Positions 62,701 to 63,896 are shown, counted from the stretch's first letter. The stretch is DNA of 64,000 bases from Meandrina meandrites (GCA_963693305.1 OY855906.1:26920289-26984288), one strand, 5' to 3'. Program-made: numbers and translations. The notes: generated by a model not told the origin, from the sequence alone.

Positions 62701-63896
62701 TAGTAAAAAATTGGTTTTGGCTAGTAAAATCAATGCTGTCACTAGCCACTGGGCTAGTCATCAAAAACGTTAGTCTCGAGCCCTGCCCACCCCCAGGAAT
62801 GTGCAAATCCTACACATTAAAAAATTAATAACAACAACAGATAAACCTTTATGCTCTTGTTCTAGTTTGTTCTTCATGAATGTTCATGTTCATGCTTATG
62901 GTTCACCAAGTTTCACCAGGCATTAGATGGAAAAGAAAACGAAAACTAAGTTGTAGGGACCTTTTGGTTACATGTAGCTACATGTTGTTTGTTTTCCAGG
63001 GAAAAGATGCCTGCAGTTGTTCAATGTTGTTCTTGGTCTTCACTTTAAACAGAAGAAAATTGATGAAGATGGTGAAACAATGGAAGTAGATGTCACAGAC
63101 TTGTCAAGGTTTGTTGGTGTTTTATGACACATCAGTAGTCCAACAGTTGTTCTGGTCATCCCCAATGCATTGTGTACATGAACTGCAATAATTTTATCTG
63201 CCACTTTCTTTGCCAGTGAAATTCAAATTGCTGTAAATTTTTTTTTCAATCCCAGGGGTGACTACTCTGTTCAAGGGGCACGAATTTTCATCAAAACATT
63301 TGAATTAAAGTGCTAAAGGAGGCCAATCTGATTAGCATTATTTGATCCATAAAAGATAACTGGCTAAAAAGAAAGACCAATAAGAACATTACTTATAGTG
63401 ACGAAACATCAAATGCTATAGTCTGTGAAGAAATTGTAAAGATTTTGCAATTTTTACTTTCCTAAAAGAAAGAATTTAACCATCCCCTCCCCTTCACATC
63501 CTCCCAAGGTGGGTTTATATTTGCCTGGAAGATCTTGCTTTCATTAAAGATTCTATTACTAAATACTGTTGACAGAACACAGAGAGAAACTGAACAGAAA
63601 GGAGTACAAAGAGTATTATTACCGGAAAGAAGACGTATTTCACTGGACCCCCCCCCCCCCCCCCCCCCCCTGTCATCAAACATGTACTCAACCCAACCTT
63701 TGTGAGGTCCTGGGAGTCACATTTTCCCATTTTGTTGATGAAATTTGGTAACATTAAAATTTTCTTTCTTTAGGAGTCCAGTAGTATTACAGGACACGTT
63801 GGTTCTTGGTTTATTACATTCTGAAGCAGGACAATCTTTACTGAACATTCTTGGCACAGGAGTAGACACTGTTGATAAACTTGTATCGTTAGGAAG
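20539..63896 (+). CDS. NUP188: Nucleoporin NUP188 gene, 29 coding exons, 3' end beyond window
   Basis: The 29 exons, each bounded by AG/GT, join in one frame to give about 820 codons, roughly the first half of a NUP188 protein (vertebrate NUP188 is about 1,750 aa). The product would be an alpha-helical scaffold nucleoporin of the inner ring of the nuclear pore complex (NUP93 subcomplex). Diagnostic stretches include [10 protein letters not shown] near the N-terminus, [30 protein letters not shown] joined to [38 protein letters not shown] with LWR-like [11 protein letters not shown], and FHKWRF. The start ATG 20539 lies in a 17-nt first coding segment and is supported because the next exon only continues in frame from it. 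Two large elements sit in intron 11 without touching any exon. The CDS continues past the last donor at 63897. Confidence 0.93.
21005..21064. repeat. Hairpin in NUP188 intron 2
   Basis: CCATTTTATATCCA and its inverse TGGATATAAAATGG enclose a CCCC/GGGG stem, giving a near-perfect hairpin of about 48 bp. Confidence 0.8.
25431..25570. mobile_element. Long perfect-hairpin MITE in NUP188 intron 9
   Basis: CTTATTAACC at the left and GGTTAATAAG at the right bound a 140-bp palindrome whose arms include GTCATTACAGGGAAATCTCA and TTGATGTATTGACC, closing on a short GCGATAGC loop. A second ATATAATAAATCGAG near 25902 may mark the end of a longer relative. Confidence 0.8.
26790..26900. repeat. Inverted pair left of the Polinton
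   Basis: CCAAGTCGCTCGTT near 26791 and AACGAGCGACTTG near 26883 face each other across about 80 bp. This may be a small MITE predating the Polinton. Confidence 0.5.
27055..27342 (+). repeat. Polinton left terminal inverted repeat
   Basis: 288 bp matching the inverse of 43075-43362, ending at TAATGTAAA. Positions 27055-27256 are themselves an imperfect palindrome: AGTAGTATAGTCGGAGTCAA at the outer edge is mirrored at 27237-27256. Confidence 0.95.
27347..27739 (+). CDS. Polinton ORF, 130 aa, unknown
   Basis: First gene inside the left terminal repeat, with its ATG 4 bp past the repeat end. The N-terminus is strongly basic ([20 protein letters not shown]). The middle is acidic ([18 protein letters not shown]) and the C-terminal third is hydrophobic/amphipathic. 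I do not recognise the family. The basic head could bind DNA, for example at the adjacent terminus, but that is conjecture. No TATATA box is seen before its start, unlike most genes of the element. Confidence 0.7.
   Translation: MGRGRKGILNQSRKKTKTPKGRLNTQHTLFIAEPEKGQIIDPPIQISEQLLTTMKKMSPQDLKNSLITQQEEEEEVEICELTDLEEFVLTGPGEPVYETPIMTSQLCGRIMSNEFSEAQVEYILKKSLGF
27773..28186 (+). CDS. Polinton ORF, 137 aa, Lys/Glu-rich with duplicated segment
   Basis: ATG 27773 is chosen because the earlier in-frame codons are non-ATG. The protein is highly charged and predicted helical or coiled-coil ([20 protein letters not shown]). A segment of about 16 residues, [16 protein letters not shown], appears twice (about residues 76-91 and 115-130), and the DNA repeat is nearly identical (28000-28050 versus 28112-28162). 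This indicates a recent internal duplication. The function is unknown. The C-terminus lies 2 bp from the next ATG, implying a transcriptional unit with 28189-28602. Confidence 0.7.
   Translation: MAEAAIQEFTPEQKKLFNQKLKKLEEEIEKYQEATHIEFEGRKIRKTLTQRIPWTKEEWEKYQRDKKAHDNKKLNSFIDKVFFEDGALQMPMPKEKKGINLKEIKKQQDKSSELNSFIDKVFFEDGALQLEKRGIRK
28189..28602 (+). CDS. Polinton ORF, 137 aa, F-box-like head and Cys-rich tail
   Basis: The N-terminus ([20 protein letters not shown]) has the LP.ELREKI pattern seen in F-box-like motifs. Next come two tandem units, [13 protein letters not shown] and [13 protein letters not shown]. The C-terminal half has clustered cysteines ([21 protein letters not shown]) that could bind zinc. 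Such a combination suggests an adaptor that engages host ubiquitin ligase, but this is inference from weak motifs. The downstream neighbour on the other strand (fibre gene) ends 31 bp away. Confidence 0.65.
   Translation: MDTLELIQALPQELREKICNEYIVIKLWQRKMLGWDDVRKEINKGYTSMKLKQRKTLGWDEVHAAIYEAPFCDHNKQIVRVLFCYKCDRSRCSRNGLCNLCIRNGFRHYLGYPIFDENDYDECFKRSFSSKWRGVFA
28633..30261 (-). CDS. Collagen-like fibre protein candidate, 542 aa
   Basis: Residues about 20-135 are Gly-X-Y repeats (for example [20 protein letters not shown]), with one short non-collagen break. They are followed by a globular C-terminal region of about 400 residues, including [15 protein letters not shown] short repeats ([38 protein letters not shown]) typical of beta-rich viral fibre shafts or neck domains. 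The architecture matches trimeric collagen-stalked virion fibres. The likely role is a particle surface spike for attachment. ATG 30261 is preceded on its strand by TATATAGAG, and the ATPase stop lies inside that motif. The long open frame opposite the collagen repeat is a shadow of GC-biased third positions. Confidence 0.8.
   Translation of the reverse strand: MGFLNGATGATQTHEESTSIRGQAGPAGPAGPTGATGPQGPKGEKGDKGDTGPQGPKGDKGDVGEKGIKGDTGSQGPTGPTGPAGATGPTGPTGATGPAGPTGATGPAGSRGAIGPKGAKGDKGDSGDVSSASVTGDIVMNDHAIKQLANPVGDQDAVNLTSMKKYVGSSAITTGHAHKKNDLGFLTQRVGVSAVNNISSVTVEDFTSNLHSVNKKAYTFNIIKTSDNSFNSRLALNKTPLKEGEYTICVEFFYPKNKNDQNWFLNPLNKLASSTITYHTKRFATHNPPYMRIIFNTYKLKDKNDDTIYFDILNPGYDGSAASEKAALIIYGVKGYQSDIDGIIYDDVFFLASDGDFTLQTNLDMNFFQIKNYDPGFATDSDTIKLQKDLDLNGYALKNFQPRIVITGEWNSDENVTGNRTFVKFGNDIRVMAPFPCLLDGISALIIEQKGASRTFERIGFNFTLPYGFRHNYPFTSIRNASGLKYQYAEPRWGSDNERKKIDPGEYFAVYLSQHDHADRGLSNTKRILVSLILIDDFSFKK
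30264..30896 (-). CDS. A32/FtsK-type genome-packaging ATPase, 210 aa
   Basis: Walker A GPSNSGKT at residues 34-41 and Walker B KIVIFDDM at about 107-114, followed by a sensor-like [16 protein letters not shown] segment. This is the pattern of HerA/FtsK-superfamily packaging ATPases of Polintons and nucleocytoplasmic large DNA viruses. The enzyme would pump DNA into the capsid. Length is normal for Polinton ATPases. It is transcribed divergently from 30925 across a 28-bp spacer with a central TATATATA, and its stop codon overlaps the fibre-gene box. Confidence 0.93.
   Translation of the reverse strand: MKIPNYDPSLTTKSNYKQGHPCMPADTFRMLICGPSNSGKTNILMHMLYRLLVYDKIYLCAKNLHQDKYQYMIDDFDTRVNPVADYNVIEAANDVIPLETLSTDNQKIVIFDDMVCESNQNDIIDYFINGRHRNCSVIYLSQSYFKVPKNIRDNCSHFCIFNFLPRENNRIADELGIDRALLERATDAKYSFLYHDKPKKQTLKNFDENI
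30265..30270 (-). promoter_or_regulatory. TATATA box before fibre gene
   Basis: Minus strand reads TATATAGAG-ATG, four bases before the start codon 30261 and overlapping the ATPase stop. Confidence 0.6.
30907..30914. promoter_or_regulatory. Shared TATATATA in divergent spacer
   Basis: The palindromic octamer lies exactly 10 bp from both start codons (30896 minus, 30925 plus), so one element may serve both genes. Confidence 0.65.
30925..31851 (+). CDS. Polinton Pro/Thr/Ser-rich structural candidate, 308 aa
   Basis: ATG 30925 is chosen because earlier in-frame codons are non-ATG and because TATATATA lies 10 bp upstream. Order: helical charged N-terminus ([20 protein letters not shown]), acidic linker, a low-complexity TPSPSP segment of about 40 residues, a second acidic patch, and a C-terminal helical region with [15 protein letters not shown] and [10 protein letters not shown]. 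It carries three in-frame palindromes (31102-31116, 31374-31388, 31647-31662). The last codon and stop lie within the TATATAA of the minor-capsid gene. The position before the two capsid genes suggests a scaffold or virion protein. I do not recognise the family. Confidence 0.75.
   Translation: MSMKKWQKLVSEKAEVEQQNDKILAVIKNTKINKGFGQLSGEDLFKPITSRLDKLQVGDSNSVAEPKEEVPDYGMDEFDLNNPFDGDFNPDEETPPPTPSPSPTPSPTPTPTPSPSPTSSPPPSPTSTPLPPLAEEEEMELMEEEQPSTSGVKPQPSKWGPPQEPGIKGSESVDLQTLSSMLTKNKDNPDYVVKSPKSKFRGYTLADIKKARDEILDRRKGNKQPRAVLPKGVEELDSPGEWGLPHQEGSGSVDPNALVERLYLSLASIQAGNTSLKLKKQVQQMLGLLVKLKEITQKEAHKILGSII
31102..31116. repeat. In-frame palindrome, family A
   Basis: AGCAACTCAGTTGCT, read in frame as SNSVA. 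Identical copies at 32923 and 37721 lie in unrelated genes. Confidence 0.85.
31374..31388. repeat. In-frame palindrome, family B
   Basis: TGGGGTAAAACCCCA, read as GVKPQ. Confidence 0.8.
31647..31662. repeat. In-frame palindrome, family B
   Basis: GTGGGGTTTACCCCAC, read as WGLPHQ across the site. Confidence 0.8.
31845..31851 (+). promoter_or_regulatory. TATATAA before minor capsid gene
   Basis: TTATATAAGC-ATG, two bases from the start at 31854. The TAA is also the stop of the preceding gene. Confidence 0.6.
31854..32639 (+). CDS. Minor capsid (penton-like, single jelly-roll) protein, 261 aa
   Basis: The beta-rich protein shows the conserved Polinton minor-capsid pattern: an N-terminal [20 protein letters not shown], then [14 protein letters not shown], an [15 protein letters not shown] segment and LLGFYKK, and a C-terminal [19 protein letters not shown] strand pair. 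In this class it forms the vertex pentamers of the icosahedral shell. It directly follows the Pro-rich gene and precedes the basic protein and major capsid gene. Length is usual for the family. Confidence 0.85.
   Translation: MSTHFHFNLLLDSQLAKQNNANSKSHDFTIKFDPPIALEPSKSYKAALNELVSMTYSWYNIAKLYNNNKFKWRKKSENWKTVTIPDGMYDYKGLNTTIQSLIGRVDPKDEKSKFIFQLYFHTTTYRAVILLQDGYELDLTEGEFAPLLGFYKKTIDRANNRSDLVPNITRGVDWIYIHCDLITRAVDNIGGDVMFSFSTAELAVSYPFSKEPHRLLWHPVNKNRINAINIKITDGRNNIIDLNDQDVALSIIIEEETPKRI
32680..33177 (+). CDS. Basic core-like protein, 165 aa
   Basis: ATG 32680 is chosen because it opens the protein-like sequence [20 protein letters not shown] and follows AGTATAATA. Earlier in-frame codons lack ATG. 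The N-terminal 45 residues are compact and aromatic. The rest is Lys/Ala-rich helix ([20 protein letters not shown]) and then a tail of Lys-Pro units ([20 protein letters not shown]). Family A palindromes sit in frame at 32923 and 33075. The composition suggests a DNA-condensing core or capsid-lining protein. A 15-bp direct repeat (AATAATTTACACATA-like, 32639-32670) lies in the leader. Confidence 0.7.
   Translation: MNHPSEWARYYDAPNGTYRYRHKGTGVVRDTLMNIGKRFKKQVTRKSLEKAVNEASKQMLKKAAEKAEEKAADKIQAVLRNSNSVAAPHPQGKKTPSVKPKSKKTPTVKPKGKQKLSTESKQKLKKMLNPGVATQLSGDSRKKLNQILNAGRAARMKVNQLIAEN
32923..32937. repeat. In-frame palindrome, family A
   Basis: AGCAACTCAGTTGCT, read as NSNSVAAP, in the basic protein gene. 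Confidence 0.85.
33070..33087. repeat. Family A palindrome, partial, with GGGGT prefix
   Basis: GGGGTAGCAACTCAGTTG shows the GGGGT head shared with the copy at 37716-37735, but the right end is lost. It is read in a different frame (GVATQLSG) from the other copies. Confidence 0.75.
33196..33202 (+). promoter_or_regulatory. TATATAA before major capsid gene
   Basis: GATATATAAGG lies 46 bp before ATG 33249. This is the one gene with a longer leader after the box. Confidence 0.55.
33249..34520 (+). CDS. Major capsid protein, double jelly-roll, 423 aa
   Basis: Polinton-type major capsid protein. The N-terminal strand block is [16 protein letters not shown], followed by [24 protein letters not shown], the mid-protein [20 protein letters not shown] and [15 protein letters not shown], and the C-terminal [16 protein letters not shown] with [11 protein letters not shown]. 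Such proteins form trimeric capsomers in Polintons, adintoviruses and virophages. Length is typical. It is the central gene of the structural cluster, preceded by a TATATAAGG box and followed 30 bp later by the next gene. No internal palindrome insertion is present here, consistent with constraint. Confidence 0.93.
   Translation: MFRSHRHLEKTEYVRIMLDKPITIPGNNQHQVKTNYKFTLTDRDNWYDWYNAYIRADFTFEATANGALVAADTRSAPINGSFSLINKLVLKSAGKNIYNVDNIHKLIFIKNLLDFSDDYARSAAKDQFWYLDTTGSVVTAAAATNQGIRARGLLALGDPQKTVETLIPLNRYSFFEELNDKLLPPMQIELEIELQSDAELIWQNDGTDRRIVVRNFELWVPLLRFTSEGQKLANENFLKPQKWTYLNEMLQPSSSRRDAFGSWQINPGIKDAKHVFIFIQRSAKKDALTENPYFFDTFDIDGDNSAKLATCRLQYGSSQYYPELDYDENFKLRILNDLMNYRYRKNDYNTGVQLQPNNFKDLYPILYFDLRENKDNMTNDPKQMVFHYRLNEAANAQDYTIYAGILYESEFALRQVGNELVMG
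34551..34931 (+). CDS. Conserved Polinton small protein upstream of protease, 126 aa
   Basis: The protein begins with [20 protein letters not shown] and contains [20 protein letters not shown] and [14 protein letters not shown], the LTxxQIxKIxxA pattern that recurs in small Polinton proteins next to the capsid genes. The C-terminus is Gly/Pro/Met rich ([14 protein letters not shown]), like short membrane-active or cement-type peptides, and includes a family B-like palindrome (34818-34830). Start context AATATAAGA-ATG. Its last 29 bases overlap the protease frame across a run of eight A. The role is unknown, with a virion component likely from position. Confidence 0.75.
   Translation: MTTYYPHKISLSDGQKVNLARAFGSGEAVTLRFKNEAITGGSDTLHLTTRQIKKIERAIKNKTGVDIDMSKTQIRHVRNAIKKTTGSGMRVKPPTGGKGMRINPPPYMRPPPFIGSWGDQKKARLR
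34818..34830. repeat. Family B-like palindrome
   Basis: CGGGTAAAACCCC, read as RVKPP. Confidence 0.6.
34903..35382 (+). CDS. Adenovirus-type cysteine protease, no ATG start
   Basis: The domain from [19 protein letters not shown] to the C-terminus matches adenain-like proteases of Polintons. The catalytic His is in GTHWV (about residue 59), the acidic residue in EYFDSFG, the oxyanion Gln in NDNQLQ and the nucleophile Cys in RCGYYC (about 108). In this class it matures capsid proteins. The frame opens after a stop at 34891 and has no ATG before the catalytic core. The only early start codon is GTG 34903. It overlaps the preceding gene in the +1 frame at AAAAAAAA (34909-34916). Options are ribosomal slippage, a non-AUG start, or a one-base mutation or assembly error. 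The tail [13 protein letters not shown] is derived from a family B palindrome. Confidence 0.85.
   Translation: MTKKKPAFVDVPLTDYDLQRWCQYLKIPIKGIFARDEIHVKNHSPCIINMDDLGGPGTHWVCCWDGTEYFDSFGLPPPAEWEIELILEGKQTFLRNDNQLQEEFSVRCGYYCLLFLNERNKGRSFRDILSMFSENTRANEAVVKVYFTHNVSGVNPTPQ
35357..35372. repeat. Family B palindrome at protease C-terminus
   Basis: GTGGGGTAAACCCCAC, which supplies the last eight or so residues of the protease. Confidence 0.85.
35395..35400 (+). promoter_or_regulatory. TATATA before zinc-ribbon gene
   Basis: GTTATATAGG-ATG, two bases from start 35403. Confidence 0.6.
35403..36047 (+). CDS. Zinc-ribbon-headed Polinton protein, 214 aa
   Basis: Residues 1-48 ([20 protein letters not shown], then [13 protein letters not shown]) form a compact zinc-ribbon-like head of the DUF5679 type. 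It is nearly identical to the head of the next gene, 36070-36954. The rest is basic and helical ([31 protein letters not shown]). Three family B palindromes lie in frame (35638, 35706, 35993), contributing the GLPKK, GGPHTPS and GLPRTPK peptides. TATATAGG precedes the ATG by two bases. It may be a DNA- or protein-binding virion component. Function is unknown. Confidence 0.75.
   Translation: MDVYCVKEKRFTPNVEGSEKITTTKNNRRLLKVKCASCGITKTRIISDSWVKPENNKTQNGAAQEGGNILDPIFKWTRRGLPKKKREELARAEKRMFGGGVVGGPHTPSGSGVFDTVGNTAAEAFFEYGVPYLAKQGVKQGRYFASEFLRQPEYQKKLANKAKPIARKAVNYTIDALSGDLLTKASNRLRPKDMIPGRGLPRTPKMKGGCHTAA
35638..35648. repeat. Family B half-degraded palindrome
   Basis: GGGGTTTACCC, read as RGLPK. 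Confidence 0.65.
35706..35720. repeat. Family B variant palindrome
   Basis: GTGGGGGGTCCCCAC, read as VGGPHT. Confidence 0.65.
35993..36008. repeat. Family B palindrome
   Basis: GCGGGGTTTACCCCGC with compensating G-C swap at both ends, read as GRGLPRTP. Confidence 0.85.
36062..36068 (+). promoter_or_regulatory. TATATAA before PLA2-like gene
   Basis: TTATATAAG-ATG, one base from start 36070. Confidence 0.6.
36070..36954 (+). CDS. Phospholipase A2-like protein with zinc-ribbon head, 294 aa
   Basis: Residues 1-47 duplicate the head of the previous gene. Residues about 105-190 form a PLA2-like core. A calcium-loop segment [14 protein letters not shown] lies near 107-120, the catalytic-type dyad MQHDVDYA has His150-Asp151, and a downstream helix [11 protein letters not shown] completes it. 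This is the layout of the phospholipase domain of parvoviral minor capsid proteins, which opens endosomal membranes during entry. Such domains are reported in some Polinton-related viruses. The C-terminal 100 residues are basic and unassigned. TATATAAG ends one base before the ATG. The head duplication suggests the PLA2 core was fused to, or lost from, a copied zinc-ribbon gene. Confidence 0.82.
   Translation: MEVYCVKEKRFTPNVSGSEKNTTTKNGRRLLKVKCASCGITKTRFISDKTQSGAKNKTQSGGNYDMRIYAGNRVDDPTNPLYQRGGRGFDLHKAIGKLPKPKKGWTLPGHNYTGPYNPLEKQLSYDPKTGKILKIYQQPTGATDAVAMQHDVDYAVCAGKKNEKGCKHEADKKMVKALDAIPKNKRQWGHAAARNAISSKQKVGLGVGETINKNIGEKIPGFQPAQDVAAAIMAVTGGDKDLFKKYWSGAIAKGAFNKKTGLFSKKFWTHPKNTTGPCNQIVYKNGKWHNQYCD
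36975..36980 (+). promoter_or_regulatory. TATATA before membrane-protein gene
   Basis: CATATATAGGAA-ATG, four bases from start 36985. Confidence 0.6.
36985..37503 (+). CDS. Polinton protein with paired membrane segments, 172 aa
   Basis: A charged N-terminal helix (about 1-40) is followed by two adjacent hydrophobic stretches, about residues 44-68 ([20 protein letters not shown]) and 68-92 ([20 protein letters not shown]), with a short turn. A cytosolic-type helical tail holds KKAKK-like charges and a TKLRF end. Small TM proteins of this shape are common in metazoan Polintons, and a membrane or internal-lipid role is inferred. Its 3' end overlaps the convergent gene 37500-38075 by 4 bp. Confidence 0.75.
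   Translation: MDSATKFRRDEIEMIKKNLENQLAHYYQTSAKFKRWHTRCQTVCALTGGVATILTGSGLAASLSVVGVVVGAPLIATATLFSLVSTSSIVTVKFFLRKAKKHEKIQTLAEATLSSINSLISTALEDGKISDSEYQDIIKKYNSFTTAKTKLRFSNHTDGGVKVNRTSKTTSV
37500..38075 (-). CDS. Polinton minus-strand ORF, 191 aa, unknown
   Basis: The frame can start at 38093 or 38075. I choose 38075 because TATATAT (38077-38083) sits directly before it, as for the other genes. The protein is basic with a helical N-terminus ([20 protein letters not shown]) and a Trp/Tyr-rich C-terminus ([17 protein letters not shown]). Two family A palindromes lie in frame and give the paired peptides [10 protein letters not shown] and [10 protein letters not shown]. Not a recognised family. 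Divergent from the integrase with 28 bp between starts. Confidence 0.65.
   Translation of the reverse strand: MAEKMSLENPYEQLIKMLVEKHPANREQLKETLIKQQEAKIKEIKPEKDLDFYPRDQQLCCYLPDEPPGEKRHHLKLWYLLAVLKKTGISVDQVGDEMGLTFLGNIIHQFKRNQQLSCYPGSCNYVCFLYNYFQKVSTRDWPAKNAILGKLMKRLPKMVQTRNKAEKSFNEWWREEMLKQIIYYRYQGSHH
37716..37735. repeat. Family A palindrome with GGGGT prefix
   Basis: GGGGTAGCAACTCAGTTGCT, on the plus strand of a minus-strand gene. Confidence 0.85.
37892..37906. repeat. Family A palindrome variant
   Basis: AGCAACAGAGTTGCT, differing from the consensus only in the centre. Confidence 0.8.
38077..38083. promoter_or_regulatory. TATATAT in divergent spacer (ORF 37500-38075 / integrase)
   Basis: Directly adjacent to the minus-strand ATG at 38075 and 20 bp upstream of integrase ATG 38104. 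Confidence 0.55.
38104..39090 (+). CDS. Retroviral-type (rve) integrase, 328 aa
   Basis: RNase H-fold catalytic core with acidic triad D73 (HQADLLF), D136 (LQVDPGREF) and E171 (IVERFNRTL), giving DD-34-E spacing. A helical N-terminus ([17 protein letters not shown], the conserved Polinton-integrase lead-in) precedes it. A C-terminal SH3/chromo-like strand region ([26 protein letters not shown]) follows. It inserts the linear element at target sites. Length and layout are normal and the frame is intact, which fits the clean target duplication. Its 3' end overlaps the convergent polB end by 4 bp. Confidence 0.93.
   Translation: MDRKLERHYYSPQGYWKGISAIKKLAVAAKVPEVIAKEWLFKQALWQIYLPAPRYIPRPKFDVPTPNKVHQADLLFLPHDQLGRKTYKYALTVVDIASRFKEAQPLTSKNSDEVAKAFKTIYTRGPLKWPQMLQVDPGREFMGAVTKEMENHKTSIRRGHPEIHRDQAIVERFNRTLAERLFGHQYAVEMRSPEGQRSTEWVKRLPKVVSALNNQVTRLIGMKPAAAIKKKHVYAEPSTKYLRPVGLNEKKLPSIVLVRYLYEPGELEGGVKRATDPIWSLDVYNIERSFSKPNQPVLYYLSDGPKRGFVREELLVVPPNTQLPPAVN
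39087..40850 (-). CDS. Protein-primed DNA polymerase B, C-terminal (polymerase) part
   Basis: Continues the preceding ORF after a frame change near 40819-40837. Residue numbers are within this frame. Motif A is [14 protein letters not shown] at about 168-181, motif B is [15 protein letters not shown] at about 340-354 and motif C is [12 protein letters not shown] at about 437-448. The terminal-protein-associated inserts between motifs A and B place it in DNA_pol_B_2 (protein-primed). It replicates the element's linear DNA from its terminal repeats. The ATG at 40850 is not thought to be the native start, because the exonuclease domain is in the other frame. Confidence 0.9.
   Translation of the reverse strand: MTARQKNHGSPYEWFDDIKKLDNPGLPDYPDWYSKLKGGFTLKLTEWKACKRTFWEEGMKTFKDWVRYYNNLDVAPGLEALQKMKNFYTEKGIDIMKDAVSIPGVSLHYLLKGAIERKAELYAPSKEAYDMLKGAVVGGPSLVFTRYHEVGKTRIRSHQFADSKICENILGYDANALYLSTMLKDMPCGKERVEHYDDDMVMPIVLTQNLKEGSWFGFAEVDIEIPKRLHPKFEEMCPFFYNKVVPAKAVPEHMIKYLTDTGRNRGDGRKLVGALSAKRILLYAPLLKWYINHGAEITKVYRTIDYKPVKIFPWFVEQVTEARRTGDVEKSKALLADIFKLLGNSGYGKLIEALERQTNVIYTKDEKVVDRALRSAYFSNLDEIGEAYELESRKPRITIRRPFQIGITVYQLAKLRMLEFYYDFLDRYLDRKDFELIQMDTDSNYMAISGKKLEDIVKPEMREEFEKEKKNWLAWDKWSGRTPGLFKQEFEGERMIALCSKCYYADDRGEKKKLSTKGMSKNQNEINWHRFKAALEGNKDMATNRGFRMRDGKIVTYEQEKLGLSAYYDKRWVLSDGIHTEPIEYHI
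40795..40850 (-). other. polB frame-break zone
   Basis: The two polymerase frames overlap here. The switch must fall in a window holding two homopolymers, seven T at 40831-40837 and four G at 40819-40822 (plus strand). A single-base length change in one of them accounts for the break. It could be a genuine inactivating mutation, an assembly error, or less likely programmed slippage. Confidence 0.8.
40795..43032 (-). CDS. Protein-primed DNA polymerase B, N-terminal (exonuclease) part
   Basis: From ATG 43032. An acidic N-terminus is followed by a Lys/Pro region ([20 protein letters not shown]). Next is an OTU/papain-like looking block ([14 protein letters not shown], about 260-275) and a C2H2 finger ([21 protein letters not shown] reaches about 385-405). 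Then come a Cys/His segment [11 protein letters not shown] (about 485), exonuclease motif [10 protein letters not shown] (about 562) and motif [13 protein letters not shown] (about 660). The frame runs out at 40795, just after the exonuclease, while the polymerase domain continues in another frame. The extended multidomain N-terminus is usual for Polinton polB. Confidence 0.9.
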   Translation of the reverse strand: MDEIDLSSFEDVDLESLEQELAKIDPTELRYLSQLLSENVPAVKKIIKNVLEEPIPETTKKRLKPPLQPKPYQPIAPPRKRNRREQLLRQFDPIQPNNIRNVADYQNEIVNLFEDTEFEGEEKSGRRYKRWRIIKDLNKDQTAKFMGKIRREVRTSFFTFYVYAISLRNIEDGTFLTYYQAEKRSPRMNKLEDAEKWIREKEAARLEIDTIERPNTKWVFDHFFAVDVRVVLDRQPLLGTGPLPDWLHNLARGNHAMVTLDTYRDNLCLWRCIAVHKGARPDRCTEAARGLAKSFFKLRNTPTNCVKTSLDELEKVEMHLNMGVAVSGWLGIRVYIPERLEDKEVVWHLIRNPSPKLKNIMTIGIHGEHAFLIKDITKLAKNYECNHCHARFTKVSNLQRHAERCAQGETVIDCPGEKVEAPQSAYQKAFYPWQKASKESIKWLEYAAKHWKIPIAHAMSGHGGERWIEKRPVDGYNHERKLVLQYHGCHWHGCPKCYRDRNTVIEHCGRTREELYQATKRRTAYLRKAGYKVIECWACEVGDKYVEELPEAKTKSYPHAILYDFEAYGDKNQRKELTDRLTIENVHVPVSVSIGDTLERKPTHICEKNPTELIRKFAEELERRGKNIRKRVRDEFMPADITLLPKDQKKKIEEWCDQVPVLGFNSGKYDLNLIKTHFVKKLADTASKVRVAKNSNKIMFLLTSGFRFLDIMNYLGPGTSYEKWVKAYDCETKKSWLPIRVVRRY
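43075..43362 (-). repeat. Polinton right terminal inverted repeat
   Basis: Inverse of 27055-27342, ending ACTACT|CGGTT. Positions 43161-43362 form the same internal 202-bp palindrome. Confidence 0.95.
44020..44180 (-). repeat. SINE copy, minus orientation
   Basis: TAAATAAATAAATT, CAACTGGC, TATATACAAAGC and the inverse of ACTGG/TCCTCC blocks match the SINE at 50905-51200 in reverse. Confidence 0.6.
44425..44515 (-). repeat. tRNA-like SINE head, minus orientation
   Basis: In reverse, GGAGGCATGGCCTAGTGGTT and GGACTTGAAGTCTGGAAACC resemble a tRNA-derived A-box region. No SINE body follows that I can see. Confidence 0.45.
44779..45075 (+). repeat. tRNA-derived SINE, full-length-looking
   Basis: The head carries an A-box-like GTGGCCTAATGGTTAG and a B-box-like GGTTCAAGCCC. 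The body carries GGGCAAGACACTTTACTCTC, CCTCTCTCCACCCAGGTG, a CATCCAGGGGGGC block and a GCTACGGAAACCGGGATAAG block. The body recurs at 18900-19045, with a reversed fragment near 58390-58470. RNA polymerase III transcription is expected from the boxes. Confidence 0.8.
45749..46051 (+). CDS. 100-aa ORF in left foldback arm
   Basis: [20 protein letters not shown] opens a hydrophilic helical protein ending [15 protein letters not shown]. The same frame occurs in the right arm on the minus strand with a single residue change. The duplication is a consequence of the arm symmetry. I do not recognise a domain. The lack of stops may reflect chance or a captured exon. Confidence 0.35.
   Translation: MPSFRVELETLPAEKIKNICDTISSNDRRFIGEFEATHLQLADKIRKLILFPSIYVLDLKKYPLVCQKTHSEVLEAIKSQIWAETVLPCLILSSHFIPLM
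47745..48045. repeat. Poly-G and CTTATAACCGGA repeats in foldback spacer
   Basis: GGGCTTATAACCGGA-like units at about 47750, 47948 and 48015 are interleaved with G-runs at 47784-47798 and 47937-47954. Confidence 0.7.
49844..50146 (-). CDS. 100-aa ORF in right foldback arm (mirror copy)
   Basis: Mirror of 45749-46051, differing at one residue (Leu for Phe before [10 protein letters not shown]). See that entry. Confidence 0.35.
   Translation of the reverse strand: MPSFRVELETLPAEKIKNICDTISSNDRRFIGEFEATHLQLADKIRKLILLPSIYVLDLKKYPLVCQKTHSEVLEAIKSQIWAETVLPCLILSSHFIPLM
50721..63896 (+). CDS. NUP188: NUP188 exons 12-29 (3' block)
   Basis: Exons: 50721-50797, 51239-51310, 51459-51501, 52222-52329, 52940-53032, 53604-53693, 54119-54184, 56221-56267, 56582-56654, 56804-56933, 57568-57639, 58022-58117, 58705-58825, 59365-59452, 59559-59641, 60938-61194, 63000-63108, 63774-63896. 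All phases are compatible and no stop is crossed. Exon 12 picks up at [13 protein letters not shown]. Exon 15 encodes [15 protein letters not shown], exons 19-21 [17 protein letters not shown] through [11 protein letters not shown], and exon 27 (257 nt) the [12 protein letters not shown] region. The last donor is at 63897, with later exons beyond the window. Confidence 0.92.
50905..51200 (+). repeat. tRNA-Thr-derived SINE in NUP188 intron 12
   Basis: GGCAGCGTGGCTTAGTCGTT, a TGT-anticodon-like loop and GGTTCAAATCC give a tRNA-like head at about 50911-50984. The T-stem does not pair, so it is not a functional tRNA. The body ends in TTTA repeats (51172-51200), a LINE-mobilised SINE tail. Confidence 0.75.
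51755..51940. mobile_element. Probable short MITE with C-run
   Basis: GGATGGATCTACAC and, inverted, GTGGATCCAG bracket GTGCAC pairs and a C-run at 51816-51828. The ends match imperfectly. Confidence 0.4.
54633..55896. mobile_element. 1.26 kb inverted-repeat element in NUP188 intron 18
   Basis: About 106 bp at each end are inverse copies (GGTAGATGTCTTGGCCTAGC, GTACAGCCGTCCCGCTCTCC, then a GGGGAGGGAAC block). The two arms differ at few positions. The interior holds a Cys-rich frame (54850-55098 plus strand). No transposase is seen. A target duplication could not be fixed. Confidence 0.75.
54885..55098 (+). pseudogene. Cys-rich captured frame inside the intron-18 element
   Basis: The frame reads [20 protein letters not shown] and, later, [17 protein letters not shown]. 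This C..C...C spacing with a distant C..C pair resembles an N-terminal zinc-binding module. It is cut short by a stop after NGG. It may be a captured host exon. The family is not recognised. Confidence 0.3.
58275..58520. repeat. Dispersed repeat copy followed by reversed SINE fragment
   Basis: 58275-58370 matches 1238-1375. 58390-58470 carries the SINE body in reverse (GCTTATCCCAG, GGACTAGGAGTATTT, CCCCTGGA). Confidence 0.6.
59800..59970. repeat. CCGCGGT-rich inverted units in NUP188 intron 26
   Basis: GCCGCGGTAAAACC, CGGTTTTACCGGGG and ATACCGCGGTAA repeat in both orientations. This is probably a MITE fragment. The rest of this 1.3 kb intron to 60937 shows nothing named. Confidence 0.5.
62112..62786. 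mobile_element. Inverted-repeat element with CTAGCCA units in NUP188 intron 27
   Basis: AGGGCTCGACACTAA at the left mirrors TTAGTCTCGAGCCCT at the right. Inner ACTAGCCA/TGGCTAGT units mirror each other. Layout and end sequence resemble the 10779-11440 element (there with GGCGAGT units), suggesting a related family. Confidence 0.65.
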